The notes beneath the pieces are model-generated. The model ran no database searches and was not told where the DNA came from. It saw only the letters and a program-made list of their open reading frames with translations. Below are positions 50,724 through 59,518 of a DNA stretch of 64,000 nucleotides, in pieces (the stretch's first letter is position 1; each line of letters starts with the position of its first letter). The stretch comes from Microbacterium pygmaeum (GTDB lineage: Bacteria; Actinomycetota; Actinomycetes; Actinomycetales; Microbacteriaceae), in the NCBI RefSeq assembly GCF_900100885.1, contig NZ_LT629692.1, forward strand, positions 1,612,001 to 1,676,000, read 5' to 3'. Made by a program: the position numbers and the translations under genes.

Positions 50724-50864
50724 ATGACGGCCCACCCGGCGGATCCGCGCGACTGCCCGACCTGCGGCGACCCGCTCGTGTTCGAGATCCTCGACGACGA
50801 GCGCTTCCTCGTCGCGTGGTCGTGCGTGAACTGCGGTCTCATCCGCACCACCGAGCCGGTGTAG
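50724..50864 (+). CDS. 46-residue zinc-ribbon miniprotein
   Basis: Short ORF with two CxxC knuckles: DCPTCGDPLVFEI and SCVNCGLIRTTEPV. Together they would bind one zinc in a rubredoxin-like ribbon. TAGACT (50712-50717) stands 6 nt before ATG, the leaderless pattern of other genes here, and codon use is typical. Function unknown. Confidence 0.72.
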   Translation: MTAHPADPRDCPTCGDPLVFEILDDERFLVAWSCVNCGLIRTTEPV

Positions 50865-50902
50865 AGGGGCCGTTTGCCCGCTGCGAACTCGACCGGTGTG
50901 CG

Positions 50903-51496
50903 TCAGGGACGGCTGTGGACGTGCCGCGTCGGGCGGTAGACCAGCTCCTGAGTGCGGCCGTCGAGCGTCCGAGCCTCCAGCAGCTCCAGATCGAAGTCCT
51001 CAGCGCCACGGAGCACCGGGCTGGTTCCCGTGCGGCCGGAGATGACCGGAAAGATCGTGAGCTGCAGGCGATCGACCAGTCCGGCGGCCATCAGGGCGCG
51101 GTTCAGTGACAGGCTCGCCTGCGAGCGTAGCGGCACCGGTGATTCCTTCTTGATCCGCCGCACGATCTGGACGGCATCGCCGCGCTCTATCGTCGCATCC
51201 GGCCAGCCGCCGGTGTCTTCCAGCGTCGAGGAGATGACTGTTGCCGGCATCCGCATCAAGCGGACGTTCCACTCGTCGAACGAATTCGGGTCATGCCCCG
51301 ACAGCATGATGTCGGCGACTTCTCTGAAGGTCGTCGCGCCGTAGATCAAACGCTGCGGGGTGCCGAACTGCTCGGCACGGCGTTCCAGCAACTCCGGCCC
51401 CTGCTTGCTCCAGTACCCGCCCCAGTCGCCGTCCGCGGAGTACGATCCGTAGCCGTCGAGGGTCGCGAAGACGTCCCAGGTGTATTCAGCGGTCAA
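50903..51496 (-). CDS. Dihydrofolate reductase/RibD-C family protein
   Basis: 197 residues. MTAEYTWDVFATLDGYGSYS at the N-terminus, RLIYGATTFREVADIM and LRSQASLSLNRALMAAGLVDRLQLTIFPVISGRTG are standard for the DHFR-like (RibD C-terminal) proteins abundant in actinobacteria. They bind NADPH; the substrate is seldom folate. Stand-alone, convergent with the miniprotein gene. Confidence 0.88.
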   Translation of the reverse strand: MTAEYTWDVFATLDGYGSYSADGDWGGYWSKQGPELLERRAEQFGTPQRLIYGATTFREVADIMLSGHDPNSFDEWNVRLMRMPATVISSTLEDTGGWPDATIERGDAVQIVRRIKKESPVPLRSQASLSLNRALMAAGLVDRLQLTIFPVISGRTGTSPVLRGAEDFDLELLEARTLDGRTQELVYRPTRHVHSRP

Positions 51497-51687
51497 GTCG
51501 GTCCCTTTCTCTTCACGCCACGAGCCGACCCTACGACCGCGAGGACCGTCGGGCCAGGCCCTCCTTCACTCGCGGGTTTCGGGGGCGGGCTCAAGATCCT
51601 GTTTCTGCGGGGCACGAGACGGTGCGCAGGAGGTCGAGGTGCGAGCGATCCTGGTTCGCGGCCTGATCCAGCAGTAGCGTCGGTCTC

Positions 51688-52299
51688 ATGCTCGATGACA
51701 TCGACCCCGCGGCGACGCCGCTGGCGGAGTGGCTGGATCGTCTCGCAGAGGCGCACGGTGCGCCAGGCGGGGGCGCCGCGTGTGCCGTGATGACAGGGAT
51801 CTCGGCAGCGCTGCTGGGCATGGTGGCTTCGTATACCGCGCACAGCTCCGAAGCTCGGGTCGCCGCGGAACGACTCGGTGGCACGCGGCGCGCAGCGACG
51901 ACGGCTGCGGAGGAGGATGGCATTCACTCGGCGGCGTTCGGTGCCGCGCTCGCGATGGACGAAGGCCCCGAACGTGAAAAGGCAGTCCGACGCGAGAGCC
52001 TGGACGCGATCGCCTCCACGCTGCACATCGGGCGACTCGGAGCATCCCTCGTGGACGACGCCCGCCTGCTTGCGAACATCGGGAATCGGAATGTCGAGGC
52101 CGATCTCTGCGTCGCAATCGAGGCGCTCCGCGCAGCCCTCGATGGTGCGAACCATACCGCGCGCGCAAATCTCGACCTTCTGTCGAGGCATCGGACGGCC
52201 GATGACGGTCTGGACGAACACGTCGCGGCGTTCGAGCTCGAGCTTCGAGCCATTGCGCAGAAGCGAGCAGACCTCGACCGCATCGCCTCGCGCTGCTGA
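51688..52299 (+). CDS. Cyclodeaminase/cyclohydrolase family (FTCD-C) protein
   Basis: 203 residues, all alpha-helical. APGGGAACAVMTGISAALLGMVASYTA matches the conserved GGGSA region of formiminotransferase-cyclodeaminase C-terminal proteins, including methenyl-tetrahydrofolate cyclohydrolase FchA. It may act on a one-carbon folate. TAGCGT lies 7 nt before ATG (leaderless). The neighbouring reductase family gene is on the opposite strand. Confidence 0.85.
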   Translation: MLDDIDPAATPLAEWLDRLAEAHGAPGGGAACAVMTGISAALLGMVASYTAHSSEARVAAERLGGTRRAATTAAEEDGIHSAAFGAALAMDEGPEREKAVRRESLDAIASTLHIGRLGASLVDDARLLANIGNRNVEADLCVAIEALRAALDGANHTARANLDLLSRHRTADDGLDEHVAAFELELRAIAQKRADLDRIASRC

Positions 52300-52448
52300 C
52301 GTCAGTCGCTGCGCCCACGGCGTAGCACATCAGTGTCCCCGATTTCCGACGTCGACGGACATCGTCCGGCTGGTGATCATCGAGTGGTGTGCCTCCGAAT
52401 GACCTCTCGGCGACGCGTCGCTCCCGTCAGTAGGGCATGATCGCCTCT

Positions 52449-52658
52449 ATGTCGGGATCGCCGAGCGGCTTTGCATTCACGGTGAGCGGCTCGCGAGTCG
52501 AGATCCGCCACCATGGCCGCCATGCGACGACGCTTCGCAATGCCGCCGCTCAGAAGTTCATCGCTGACGTGGAACGCGGCGATCCGCAGCAGGTGATGGC
52601 TCGGGCGACTGGCAACTACAAGCGTGGCAACGAGCGATCCGGCAGCCGCCGCGTATAG
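52449..52658 (+). CDS. Small conserved-looking protein of unknown function
   Basis: 69 residues, MSGSPSGFAFTVSGSRVEI then RHHGRHATTLRNAAAQKF and ending with QQVMARATGNYKRGNERSG. The alternation of beta-type and helical segments and the very basic C-terminus look like a real actinobacterial small protein, though I cannot name the family. CATGAT stands 7 nt before ATG 52449; ATG 52437 is an alternative. Confidence 0.55.
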   Translation: MSGSPSGFAFTVSGSRVEIRHHGRHATTLRNAAAQKFIADVERGDPQQVMARATGNYKRGNERSGSRRV

Positions 52659-52898
52659 GCGACGGCGCCGGTGCCGAGCGCGGACGGTCAGCCGGAGGTG
52701 TCGCGGCTGTGATGTGGCGTCGCGGGCGGCCTGGGGTGAAGCGGTCACTGCACTCGTGAACCTCGCGGCGTCGGTCTGCCTGCTCGCGGCATCGTGAGCC
52801 GAAAGGTCCGAGTGGTCGTCGACGGAGAGACATTCGAGGTGTCAGTCGTGGTAGTCCGACCCACGAGCCGTGCGCCGTTGGAGCATGTCGTCCGTTCT

Positions 52899-53123
52899 TC
52901 AAAGCAGATCGGCGGGCCGCTCCACCTCTTCGAGGAAGACGGATGCGGTTCGCTCGGACAGGGGATTGTGTACGGATGCAGTCCACACGTCGGTGATGCG
53001 GTAGTACTTGCCGGATATCTCGACCCCGTTCCCGATCTGTGGCGGAATCTCGGCGTACTTGTCTTCGAGGATGTGTTCTTGACCGACGTAGTAGTTGAGC
53101 GGGATACGGCTGAACGTTGACAT
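52899..53123 (-). CDS. Small hypothetical protein
   Basis: 74 residues, MSTFSRIPLNYYVGQEHILE followed by a beta-rich part (NGVEISGKYYRITDVWTASV). The ATG is preceded by CAAACT at 7 nt. It has codon bias like neighbouring genes. No known family recognised. The gap 52659-52898 before it contains no gene I can support apart from a possible gene start at 52794. Confidence 0.55.
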   Translation of the reverse strand: MSTFSRIPLNYYVGQEHILEDKYAEIPPQIGNGVEISGKYYRITDVWTASVHNPLSERTASVFLEEVERPADLL

Positions 53124-53295
53124 GGCGGTCAGTTTGCCAGCGTCGGCGGCGTGGACGCCACCGTCGTCGTCGTCCGAGAGTGCGTCGTCGTCGCCGCCGA
53201 GCCGATACTCAGACGACATCGGACGTTATCGCGACGACTACTCGCACCCGCCCGAAGGCCGGTCATCGCGCGGGCGTCGGGTTCCGGTCTTGTCC

Positions 53296-53523
53296 TCAGG
53301 CGATGCGGATGAATCGAGGGCCCTCGTAACCGTCGCGGCTCACGGACTCCTGGAACATGCCGAGGGGTCGCACCCAGAAGCTGTAGTCGTCGTAGAGCTT
53401 GCGGTAGAAGACGAGCTGCTCCTCGGTCTCACTGTGCCGTCCGACGCCGATCACTTCGTAACGCGCGCCCTTGAAGTGCTGGTAGATCCCCGGCTCGACG
53501 GCGGCGGGTGTCGGTGACATCAT
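53296..53523 (-). CDS. DUF1653 protein
   Basis: 75 residues. GIYQHFKGARYEVIGVGRHSETEEQLVFYRKLY and WVRPLGMF...PRF together form the complete DUF1653 signature. Compact beta domain of unknown function, usually a free-standing gene as here. TATGAT stands 6 nt before ATG 53523 on the minus strand, a strong leaderless start. Confidence 0.88.
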   Translation of the reverse strand: MMSPTPAAVEPGIYQHFKGARYEVIGVGRHSETEEQLVFYRKLYDDYSFWVRPLGMFQESVSRDGYEGPRFIRIA

Positions 53524-53715
53524 CCCGCGATCATAAGTGGTCCCAGGATCGCGATATCAGCGTCATCCATTCTGGAGGGGGATGAGCGTGGGCAAATACG
53601 AGATGGCGGGTATGTCATCGCGCCCAAGCCGGTCGCTCACCGGCCCGGAAGCCGGTCGAACAGCGGGCGGACCGAGTGTTGATCCGATGGTCGGGTGGGG
53701 TTCTAGAGTCGCGGC

Positions 53716-54267
53716 ATGCGGATTGTCGTGTCGGGTACTCATGCGAGTGGGAAGAGCACGCTGGTGTCGGACTTCGCTCTTCGCCATCCGGAGTTCGCGG
53801 TGTTGCCTGATCCGTTCGATCTTGTGGATGAGTCGTGGGACAGTCCGAGCGCGGCGTTGTTCGCCGCGCAGCTTCGGATCTCCGCAGCCCGTCTTCGTCC
53901 GGGTGAGGCGGCTGAGGACTTCATCGCCGAGCGTGGCCCGATCGATTTCCTCGCCTACTTGTTGGCGTTGGACGATGTGACTCGGGTATCGACCTCACGC
54001 GAACTGTTGGAGCGTGCGACGTCGATGACGCGGGACGCGCTGGCGCACATCGACCTTCTCGTTGTCTTGCCGCTCACGACACGGGACGATGTGGCGCCCG
54101 ACGCCGATGAGCACTCGGCGCTCCGAGAGGCGATGAACGACGTTCTCCTCGACCTCATCGACAACCCCGAGGTCGTCGGGGAGGGCACCAACGTCGTCGA
54201 GATCACTGGCGACCGGAGCCATCGGCTGGCCGCGCTCGAAACTCTCGCCATCGGTCGACCCCTCTGA
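53716..54267 (+). CDS. AAA/P-loop kinase-like protein
   Basis: 183 residues. The P-loop is VVSGTHASGKSTLVSDFA. FIAERGPIDFLAYLLAL fits the lid/acceptor site of AAA_28-like nucleotide kinases, followed by DLLVVLPLTTRDDV and helical C-terminus. Likely a small-molecule kinase or NTPase; substrate unknown. TAGAGT lies 6 nt before ATG (leaderless). Confidence 0.82.
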   Translation: MRIVVSGTHASGKSTLVSDFALRHPEFAVLPDPFDLVDESWDSPSAALFAAQLRISAARLRPGEAAEDFIAERGPIDFLAYLLALDDVTRVSTSRELLERATSMTRDALAHIDLLVVLPLTTRDDVAPDADEHSALREAMNDVLLDLIDNPEVVGEGTNVVEITGDRSHRLAALETLAIGRPL

Positions 54268-54588
54268 CACCGCTCGCGGCCGGGACGCGGACGCTAAGGC
54301 CCGGGAGCCGGTCCATCTGCGATGCATCTCTCGTGGTGACGGCGGATCTTCCTGCGGTTGCGGCCATCGGCGGTGAAGGACGCCCGTGCATTCAGTCGAA
54401 GTGGTTGGTGGACGGCATCCGCTCAACGGGGGCATCAGTTGCGCCATGACAGGGTCATGTCGCAACCGGGTCAGCCAGGCCACTTCGGAACGCCGGAAAA
54501 GCGTGCCTCAGTGATGCTCACTGTGCCACCGAGAAAACATCGAGTCGCGATCCTTGAAAAAACTGGGATCGCAGGGCGGAGGATAGGG
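54268..54588. other. Gene-free stretch left of the IS element
   Basis: No convincing gene in either strand. It contains the left copy of the 15-bp duplication GGGCGGAGGATAGGG (54574-54588). Next to it a hairpin GCGATCC/GGATCGC (54547-54572) has a T6 loop on the minus strand, which looks like the original tRNA-Ser terminator before the insertion. Confidence 0.6.
54574..54588. repeat. Left target-site duplication (tRNA-Ser 3' end)
   Basis: GGGCGGAGGATAGGG, identical to 55881-55895, which is part of the 3' end of the tRNA-Ser gene. The match extends to 17 bp if CA is included on the left. Confidence 0.75.
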
Positions 54589-54660
54589 TGCCTGAGTTCA
54601 TGACATAGGTCCCAGGTGATACGACGCTGGTGTCTCGGGTCATGAGTCACAGTTCGGTGC

Positions 54661-55857
54661 ATGTCGAAGCACCGGGTTGTGGTCCTGAAGATCGTCGCTG
54701 GGCAGCTCACCGTGACCGAAGCGGCCGAGCAGTACGGGCTGTCGCGGAGACAGCTGCACCGGTTGCTCGCACGCTACCGCGAGCACGGTCTCGACGCCGT
54801 CGATCCTCAGTCCCGGCGGCCGAGAAGCAATCCGAGATCCACGCCGCGCGAAGTCGTCGACCGAATCGTCGCACTCCGCACGGATCTCACCGCTCGAGGA
54901 TTGGATGCCGGACCGGTCACGATCCGATGGCACCTCGAGCGTGAAGGCCTGCACGTCCCGTCGCCGGCGACGATCCACCGCATCCTGACCCGCGCCGGAC
55001 TCATAACCCCGGAACCCCGCAAACGCCCCCGCTCCTCGTACATCCGCTTCGAAGCAGCCCAACCCAACGAGACCTGGCAGTCGGACTTCACTCACTGGCG
55101 CCTCACCGACGGCACCGACGTCGAGATCCTGAACTGGCTCGATGATCACTCCCGCAAGCTACTCTCCTGCACCGTCCACACCCCCGTCACCGGGGACGAC
55201 GTCGTCACCACATTCCTCACCACCACTGAGGAATACGGGGTTCCCGCCTCGACCCTGACCGACAACGGCCGGGTTTACACCGCCCGACACGGCGGCGGCC
55301 GTAACGCCTTCGAACACCTCCTGCCCGTGCTCGGAGTGAAACAGAAGAACGGCAAACCGAACCACCCGCAAACTCAAGGCAAGATCGAACGCTTCCATCA
55401 AACCCAGAAACGCTGGCTCGCCCAGCAACCCACCGCCACCACGGTCCTCGAGCTGCAAACCCAACTCGACCGGCTCCGCATCGAATACAACGAGCACCGC
55501 CCACACCGTGCTCTGGACCGCAAGACCCCCTCAGAGGCCTACCTGGCGACGCCCAAAGCACTCCCCGGAGCAGGACGACTCCCAGACCGCTACCGGCTCC
55601 GCTACGACCGCATCGACACCGACGGTCACGTCAGCATCCGCCGAGCCGGCCGCATGCACCACCTCGGAATCGGCCGCGACCACACCGGAAAACGCATCCT
55701 CGCGATCACCGACGAAACCACCGTCACCGTCGTCCACCTCGACACCGGCGAAGTCCTCAGCGAACACACCATCGACCCCGCCCGCGGCTACTGGCGAAAC
55801 ATCCTCAAACCAGCCGGCCGATGGCCCCAGAAACGACAGATGTCTCGCGACATATGA
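54661..55857 (+). CDS. IS481-family transposase
   Basis: 398 residues, apparently intact. The N-terminal helix-turn-helix (TVTEAAEQYGLSRRQLHRLLARYREHG) is followed by an rve integrase core with the DDE residues in WQSDFTHWRL, TLTDNGRVYT and HPQTQGKIERFHQT. The C-terminal ~90 residues form a beta-rich domain typical for the longer IS481 members. The stop codon lies inside the terminal palindrome at 55840-55876. Confidence 0.93.
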   Translation: MSKHRVVVLKIVAGQLTVTEAAEQYGLSRRQLHRLLARYREHGLDAVDPQSRRPRSNPRSTPREVVDRIVALRTDLTARGLDAGPVTIRWHLEREGLHVPSPATIHRILTRAGLITPEPRKRPRSSYIRFEAAQPNETWQSDFTHWRLTDGTDVEILNWLDDHSRKLLSCTVHTPVTGDDVVTTFLTTTEEYGVPASTLTDNGRVYTARHGGGRNAFEHLLPVLGVKQKNGKPNHPQTQGKIERFHQTQKRWLAQQPTATTVLELQTQLDRLRIEYNEHRPHRALDRKTPSEAYLATPKALPGAGRLPDRYRLRYDRIDTDGHVSIRRAGRMHHLGIGRDHTGKRILAITDETTVTVVHLDTGEVLSEHTIDPARGYWRNILKPAGRWPQKRQMSRDI

Positions 55858-55876
55858 GACATATGTCGCGAGACAT
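55840..55876. repeat. 17-bp perfect palindrome at IS right end
   Basis: ATGTCTCGCGACATATG, 3-bp loop AGA, then its exact complement. The left arm resembles the inner left repeat of the IS and overlaps the last transposase codons; the right arm is the right repeat. The mRNA would form a hairpin at the transposase stop, and the transposase could bind either arm. Confidence 0.8.
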
Positions 55877-55883
55877 CACAGGG

Positions 55884-55968
55884 CGGAGGATAGGGGATTC
55901 GAACCCCTGAGGGCTTTCACCCAACACGCTTTCCAAGCGTGCGCCATAGGCCACTAGGCGAATCCTCC
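55884..55968 (-). tRNA. tRNA-Ser (GGA)
   Basis: 85-nt type II tRNA. Acceptor stem GGAGGAT/ATCCTCC with discriminator G typical of serine tRNAs, anticodon stem CACGC/GCGTG with loop TTGGAAA (anticodon GGA), a long variable arm, and T-loop GTTCGAATC. CCA is not encoded. The 3' end coincides with the IS insertion site; because of the 15-bp duplication the tRNA stays intact, but its natural downstream sequence was moved 1.3 kb away. Confidence 0.95.
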
Positions 55969-55994
55969 ATGGCCTTTTCGGGCCGCGGACCATC

Positions 55995-58277
55995 TTACCT
56001 GGTGCGAGCGGTCGTCCCCGACCCGGCGTAGACGCTGCCCGGGCGGACGATCAGCGATCGCGGCACGAGCAGCGCGAGGATCCGGCGCGGAAGCTCGACA
56101 GAACCCAGCATCTGTGCTCGAACGGCGGTTGCGGCATCCGCCATCGCATCTCCCTGCCAGAAGGCGTGCTTGCCGCCGGGAGCGTAGCTCGCGCGCTCGA
56201 TCGAGCTGATCAGCAGACTCATCTCGGCATGCGGCGCGCCGTGCTCCTGGATCAGCCGCGTGCCGAGGATGCGCGGTGTCTCGCTGGCCGGCACGTCGAT
56301 GCCGAGGTCGATGGCGATGTCCTGCACGGCCAGCCACGCCGCTGCCGCATCGCCGGCGCGCGCGGCGCTCATCATCTGCCGGCGCCGCAGCTCGCGGATG
56401 AGCGCGGGGATCGCGAGGGCGAACAGGATGCCGAGCACGATGGCCAACGCCGGCACCGGGTTGACCGTACTGGTGCTCGAACCCGACTGCGAGGCGTCCT
56501 GCCTCTGCGTCGGGTCATCGGGCAGCAGTCCTGGGTCCAGTGATGCCGACGAGCTCGGAAGCGGTGTCGCCTCTGCACCGTCCGCGCCCGGCCGGGTGTC
56601 GGTGGCGGCGGGGGAGTAGCTCGTCGGGACACCGAGTCCGTTGGTCGGCTCGAACGGCACCCATCCGATGCCTTCGAAGAAGATCTCCGGCCACGCATGC
56701 AGCTGACCGCTGGTGACCGAGTAGACGGTCTCACGATCGACCGCATCGCCGTTGGCGACACCGGGCAGGTACCCGACGACGATGCGACTGGGCATGTTCA
56801 GCGTGCGGGCCATCAGGGCGAACGCCGACGCGTAGTGGATGCAGTAGCCCTCGCGCTGCCGCAGGAACTCCGCGACTGCGTCGATCCCCGAACCGTCGAA
56901 GCCGTCCTCGACGGGAGCGTCCAGCGAGTAGCGGAATTCGGAGCTGCGGAACCATGACTGCAGTGCGACGAGGGCGTCGTAGTCGTTCTCGGTGCCGGCG
57001 GTGACCTGCGCTGCCAGCTCGCTCACGATTGGGTCGAGCCCTTCGGGGACGGTCGTGGTGCCATCCCGCTGGTCCGGTCCACCGGCCTCGGTCGCACGGA
57101 TCTGCTCGAGGGTGGGGCGCGGCACGTTGCTCACGACCTCGTAGCTCTGCCCCTGGGTCGTGGCCGCCTGGCTGATGACCGTACGGTTGTACGGCACCGC
57201 CGACCACTCACCGCGCAGTCCATTGACGCTGACGGCGGGGTAGGAGACCGGAAGCCAGGGCGAAGCGAGATTGGTCACCTCGACGGTCGTCACGTATTCG
57301 GCCAGCCGGACATCATCGACGACCGGCACGCCACCGAGGCCCACTTCACCGTCCAGAGGTACGGTCCGTACGTTGTCGGGCTGCCAGACGGCTCCGTCGA
57401 ACTGCGACAGCGTCGTGGCCCGCAGGTAGGGCGGCGTCGGCGCATCGCTGCGTACCAGCAGCACTTCGACCTCTCTCGGTCTGCGCAGATCGTCGCCGAG
57501 CTGCAGCGTCGCATCGATACCCGGCCCGCTGCCGATCGACCCTGCTCCCGCGCGAACGGTGGGCTGGGGGAGCAGCGGCGCCGCGACCAGTGCGACGACG
57601 ACGGCGACCGCGCCGATGCCGAGGGCGGTCGCAGGAACCCCCGCGGTCCGGGTCGCCTCGCGCTCCAGCGGAGCTTCCCGTGAACGCGTCTCGGTCCGCA
57701 TCAAGAAGAGGATCGCCGCGGCCAGCAGGACGAAGGCCATCACATCGACCTCACCCGGCACGGCGATCGAGGGGATGAGCGAGACGGCGATCAGTCCGAT
57801 GGCCGCCAGCAGCGGCATCCGCGCCGTCAGCACGACGTGGTCCACGATGATCGCGAGCAGACCCGTGCCGCCGACGATCAACAGGGTGAGGGCGAGACTG
57901 GCATCCAGCGGGGCGGCTCCGACGGCGATCTCCTCGCCGGCGGCGGTGATCAGACCCGGGATGCTGCGGACCGTCTCCGGAGTCGGGAACAGCCACAGCA
58001 GCGCAGTGTCCCTCAGGAAGACGAAGGTCATGAAGATGACCCAGACTGCAGCCTCGACGAGGGTGACGGCGATGGCGGGAAGCCGGTAGCGCCGTGCCAG
58101 GAATCCGGCGGCGAGCACGGCGACGCAGAGGAGAATCGATCCGAGGAGCCAGCTGCTGGGCCGCACGACCCGCATCAACGGGAGGAGGGCGGCGAAGACG
58201 GCGACCAGCACGCCGATCGTCAGCGACAGATCGGCTTTGCGACGCCCCGGTCGATCCGCGCGCTCAACGTCCGGCAT
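55995..58277 (-). CDS. Membrane transglutaminase-like protein (TgpA type)
   Basis: 760 residues. About six N-terminal membrane spans (~20-235, DUF3488) precede an extracytoplasmic transglutaminase domain with the catalytic Cys in REGYCIHYASAFALMAR and His in GQLHAWPEIFF; the third position appears as WVPFEPTNG. One more membrane span (~615-635) leads to a cytoplasmic tail (DUF4129-like). Such proteins are encoded with moxR and DUF58 genes, as here: the start overlaps the DUF58 gene by 14 nt. Likely a cell-envelope protease or cross-linking enzyme. Confidence 0.9.
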   Translation of the reverse strand: MPDVERADRPGRRKADLSLTIGVLVAVFAALLPLMRVVRPSSWLLGSILLCVAVLAAGFLARRYRLPAIAVTLVEAAVWVIFMTFVFLRDTALLWLFPTPETVRSIPGLITAAGEEIAVGAAPLDASLALTLLIVGGTGLLAIIVDHVVLTARMPLLAAIGLIAVSLIPSIAVPGEVDVMAFVLLAAAILFLMRTETRSREAPLEREATRTAGVPATALGIGAVAVVVALVAAPLLPQPTVRAGAGSIGSGPGIDATLQLGDDLRRPREVEVLLVRSDAPTPPYLRATTLSQFDGAVWQPDNVRTVPLDGEVGLGGVPVVDDVRLAEYVTTVEVTNLASPWLPVSYPAVSVNGLRGEWSAVPYNRTVISQAATTQGQSYEVVSNVPRPTLEQIRATEAGGPDQRDGTTTVPEGLDPIVSELAAQVTAGTENDYDALVALQSWFRSSEFRYSLDAPVEDGFDGSGIDAVAEFLRQREGYCIHYASAFALMARTLNMPSRIVVGYLPGVANGDAVDRETVYSVTSGQLHAWPEIFFEGIGWVPFEPTNGLGVPTSYSPAATDTRPGADGAEATPLPSSSASLDPGLLPDDPTQRQDASQSGSSTSTVNPVPALAIVLGILFALAIPALIRELRRRQMMSAARAGDAAAAWLAVQDIAIDLGIDVPASETPRILGTRLIQEHGAPHAEMSLLISSIERASYAPGGKHAFWQGDAMADAATAVRAQMLGSVELPRRILALLVPRSLIVRPGSVYAGSGTTARTR

Positions 58278-59511
58278 GGGTCACACCCCGATCGGTCGCT
58301 GCGCTCCAGGTCGCGGCGAGGTCGCCCTCCGGATCGAGCACGGCGGTGTGCCAGCCCGCGTCGGCGGCGCGTCCGAGCGAGTCGCCCACTGGCGCGAACG
58401 AGAGCACGATCGGCAGCGTGCTGTGATGGGCGACCGGTGCGATCGCCTCGGCGTCGGCCGGGTCGAAGCGACCCACGATGAGGACCACCGGGCCGGTCAT
58501 GATGCCCGAGAACACGCGGGTGAGACGGGCGAGGTGGTCGTCGCGACGCGCGGTGACGCCGGCGAACTGGCCGATGAGTCCCTCGACCTCGGTCATGTCG
58601 CCGCCGTCGATCCGCTCGGCGAGCAGCGTTCCGTCGGTGTCGATGACCTCGACGGCGTACCCGTCGTGCACCAGTCTGCTCACCACCGAGACGCACGCCG
58701 ACACGGCGGCCTCGAAGCCGGGGTCGGCGCCTGGCGCCTGCATCGCCTCCGGTGAATAGCGCAGCACACCGCGGTCGAGGACCACGGTGGCCTCGGGCGT
58801 CGATTCCTGCTCTTCCTGCCGCACCATCAGCGAGTCGCGATGGGCGCTGGCCCGCCAGTGGATACGGCGCATCGAATCGCCGGGGACGTATGGGCGGGCG
58901 ATGAGGTTGTCGGCACCCTGACCCAGCTGGTTTGTCGTCGTGTGCAGCGTGCCGCCGGCCTCGCCCGCGAAGTTGCTCAGCGCCGGGAGATCGATCACCG
59001 CAGGAGCGACCGTCACGCGGGTGCGCTCGCCGAAGACCGTGCTGCGCCGCGCGATGCCGAACGGGTCGGTGGAGGTGACCGAGAGCGGACCGAGTGCATG
59101 GATGCCGCGGCGCGCGCCCGTGGCGGTGTACGAGAACTCGACGATGCGCTCCGCTCCCCGAAGTCCCGACCCGAGGGCCGGGAAGATCCCGTGCGCGCGG
59201 GCCGTCAGCCCGGAGGGGATGGTGTCGCGCCATTTGCCGGGAGCGGTGGGCAGCGCGGTGCGCACGCCCACGCGCACGTGCACGACGGCATCGCGCCCGA
59301 CGGTGGCCACGTCGGGGGTCAGCGAACGGGTCACCGTGTCGGTGCGGCGGGTCAGGTACAGCGAGGCGATGCTCGCCCCGAGGACGGCCAGCAGCAGGAT
59401 GCCGAAGTACATCAGCTCGACGATGCCGGCCTCGTTCGCCACGACGAAGCAGACGATCGCGATGACCAGCGCGCCCGTGCCCCGCACGGTGAGTGGCCAG
59501 AGGCGTCTCAT
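58264..59511 (-). CDS. DUF58 domain protein
   Basis: 415 residues. Two membrane segments at the N-terminus (~8-55) and a DUF58 domain with the signature LIARPYVPGDSMRRIHWRASAHRDSLMVRQ near residues 195-225, followed by a von Willebrand A-like fold. MoxR ATPases are thought to act as chaperones on DUF58/VWA partners. ATG 59511 lies 7 nt after the moxR stop. Central gene of the moxR-DUF58-transglutaminase operon. Confidence 0.92.
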   Translation of the reverse strand: MRRLWPLTVRGTGALVIAIVCFVVANEAGIVELMYFGILLLAVLGASIASLYLTRRTDTVTRSLTPDVATVGRDAVVHVRVGVRTALPTAPGKWRDTIPSGLTARAHGIFPALGSGLRGAERIVEFSYTATGARRGIHALGPLSVTSTDPFGIARRSTVFGERTRVTVAPAVIDLPALSNFAGEAGGTLHTTTNQLGQGADNLIARPYVPGDSMRRIHWRASAHRDSLMVRQEEQESTPEATVVLDRGVLRYSPEAMQAPGADPGFEAAVSACVSVVSRLVHDGYAVEVIDTDGTLLAERIDGGDMTEVEGLIGQFAGVTARRDDHLARLTRVFSGIMTGPVVLIVGRFDPADAEAIAPVAHHSTLPIVLSFAPVGDSLGRAADAGWHTAVLDPEGDLAATWSAATDRGVTHAGR

Positions 59512-59518
59512 GAGAATC

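Larger units (their letters stand above)
54589..55880 (+). mobile_element. IS481-family insertion sequence
   Basis: About 1.29-kb element with a single DDE transposase gene. Proposed ends TG...CA: the left end has GACATAGGTCCC and the right end (reversed) GACATATGTCTC at the same distance from the tip. Internal inverted copies of TGTCTCGSGWCAT lie at 54631 and, reversed, ending 55875. It is flanked by a 15-bp direct repeat (54574-54588, 55881-55895), within the duplication size known for IS481 elements. It sits exactly at the 3' end of tRNA-Ser. Confidence 0.8.

Noticed and set aside
53536..53715. Small plus-strand ORF from 53537
   Set aside because: No family similarity, overlaps the promoter and start of the P-loop kinase gene.
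54358..54603. 81-residue ORF left of the IS
   Set aside because: Ends in the duplicated tRNA fragment and old terminator region; no conserved-looking sequence.
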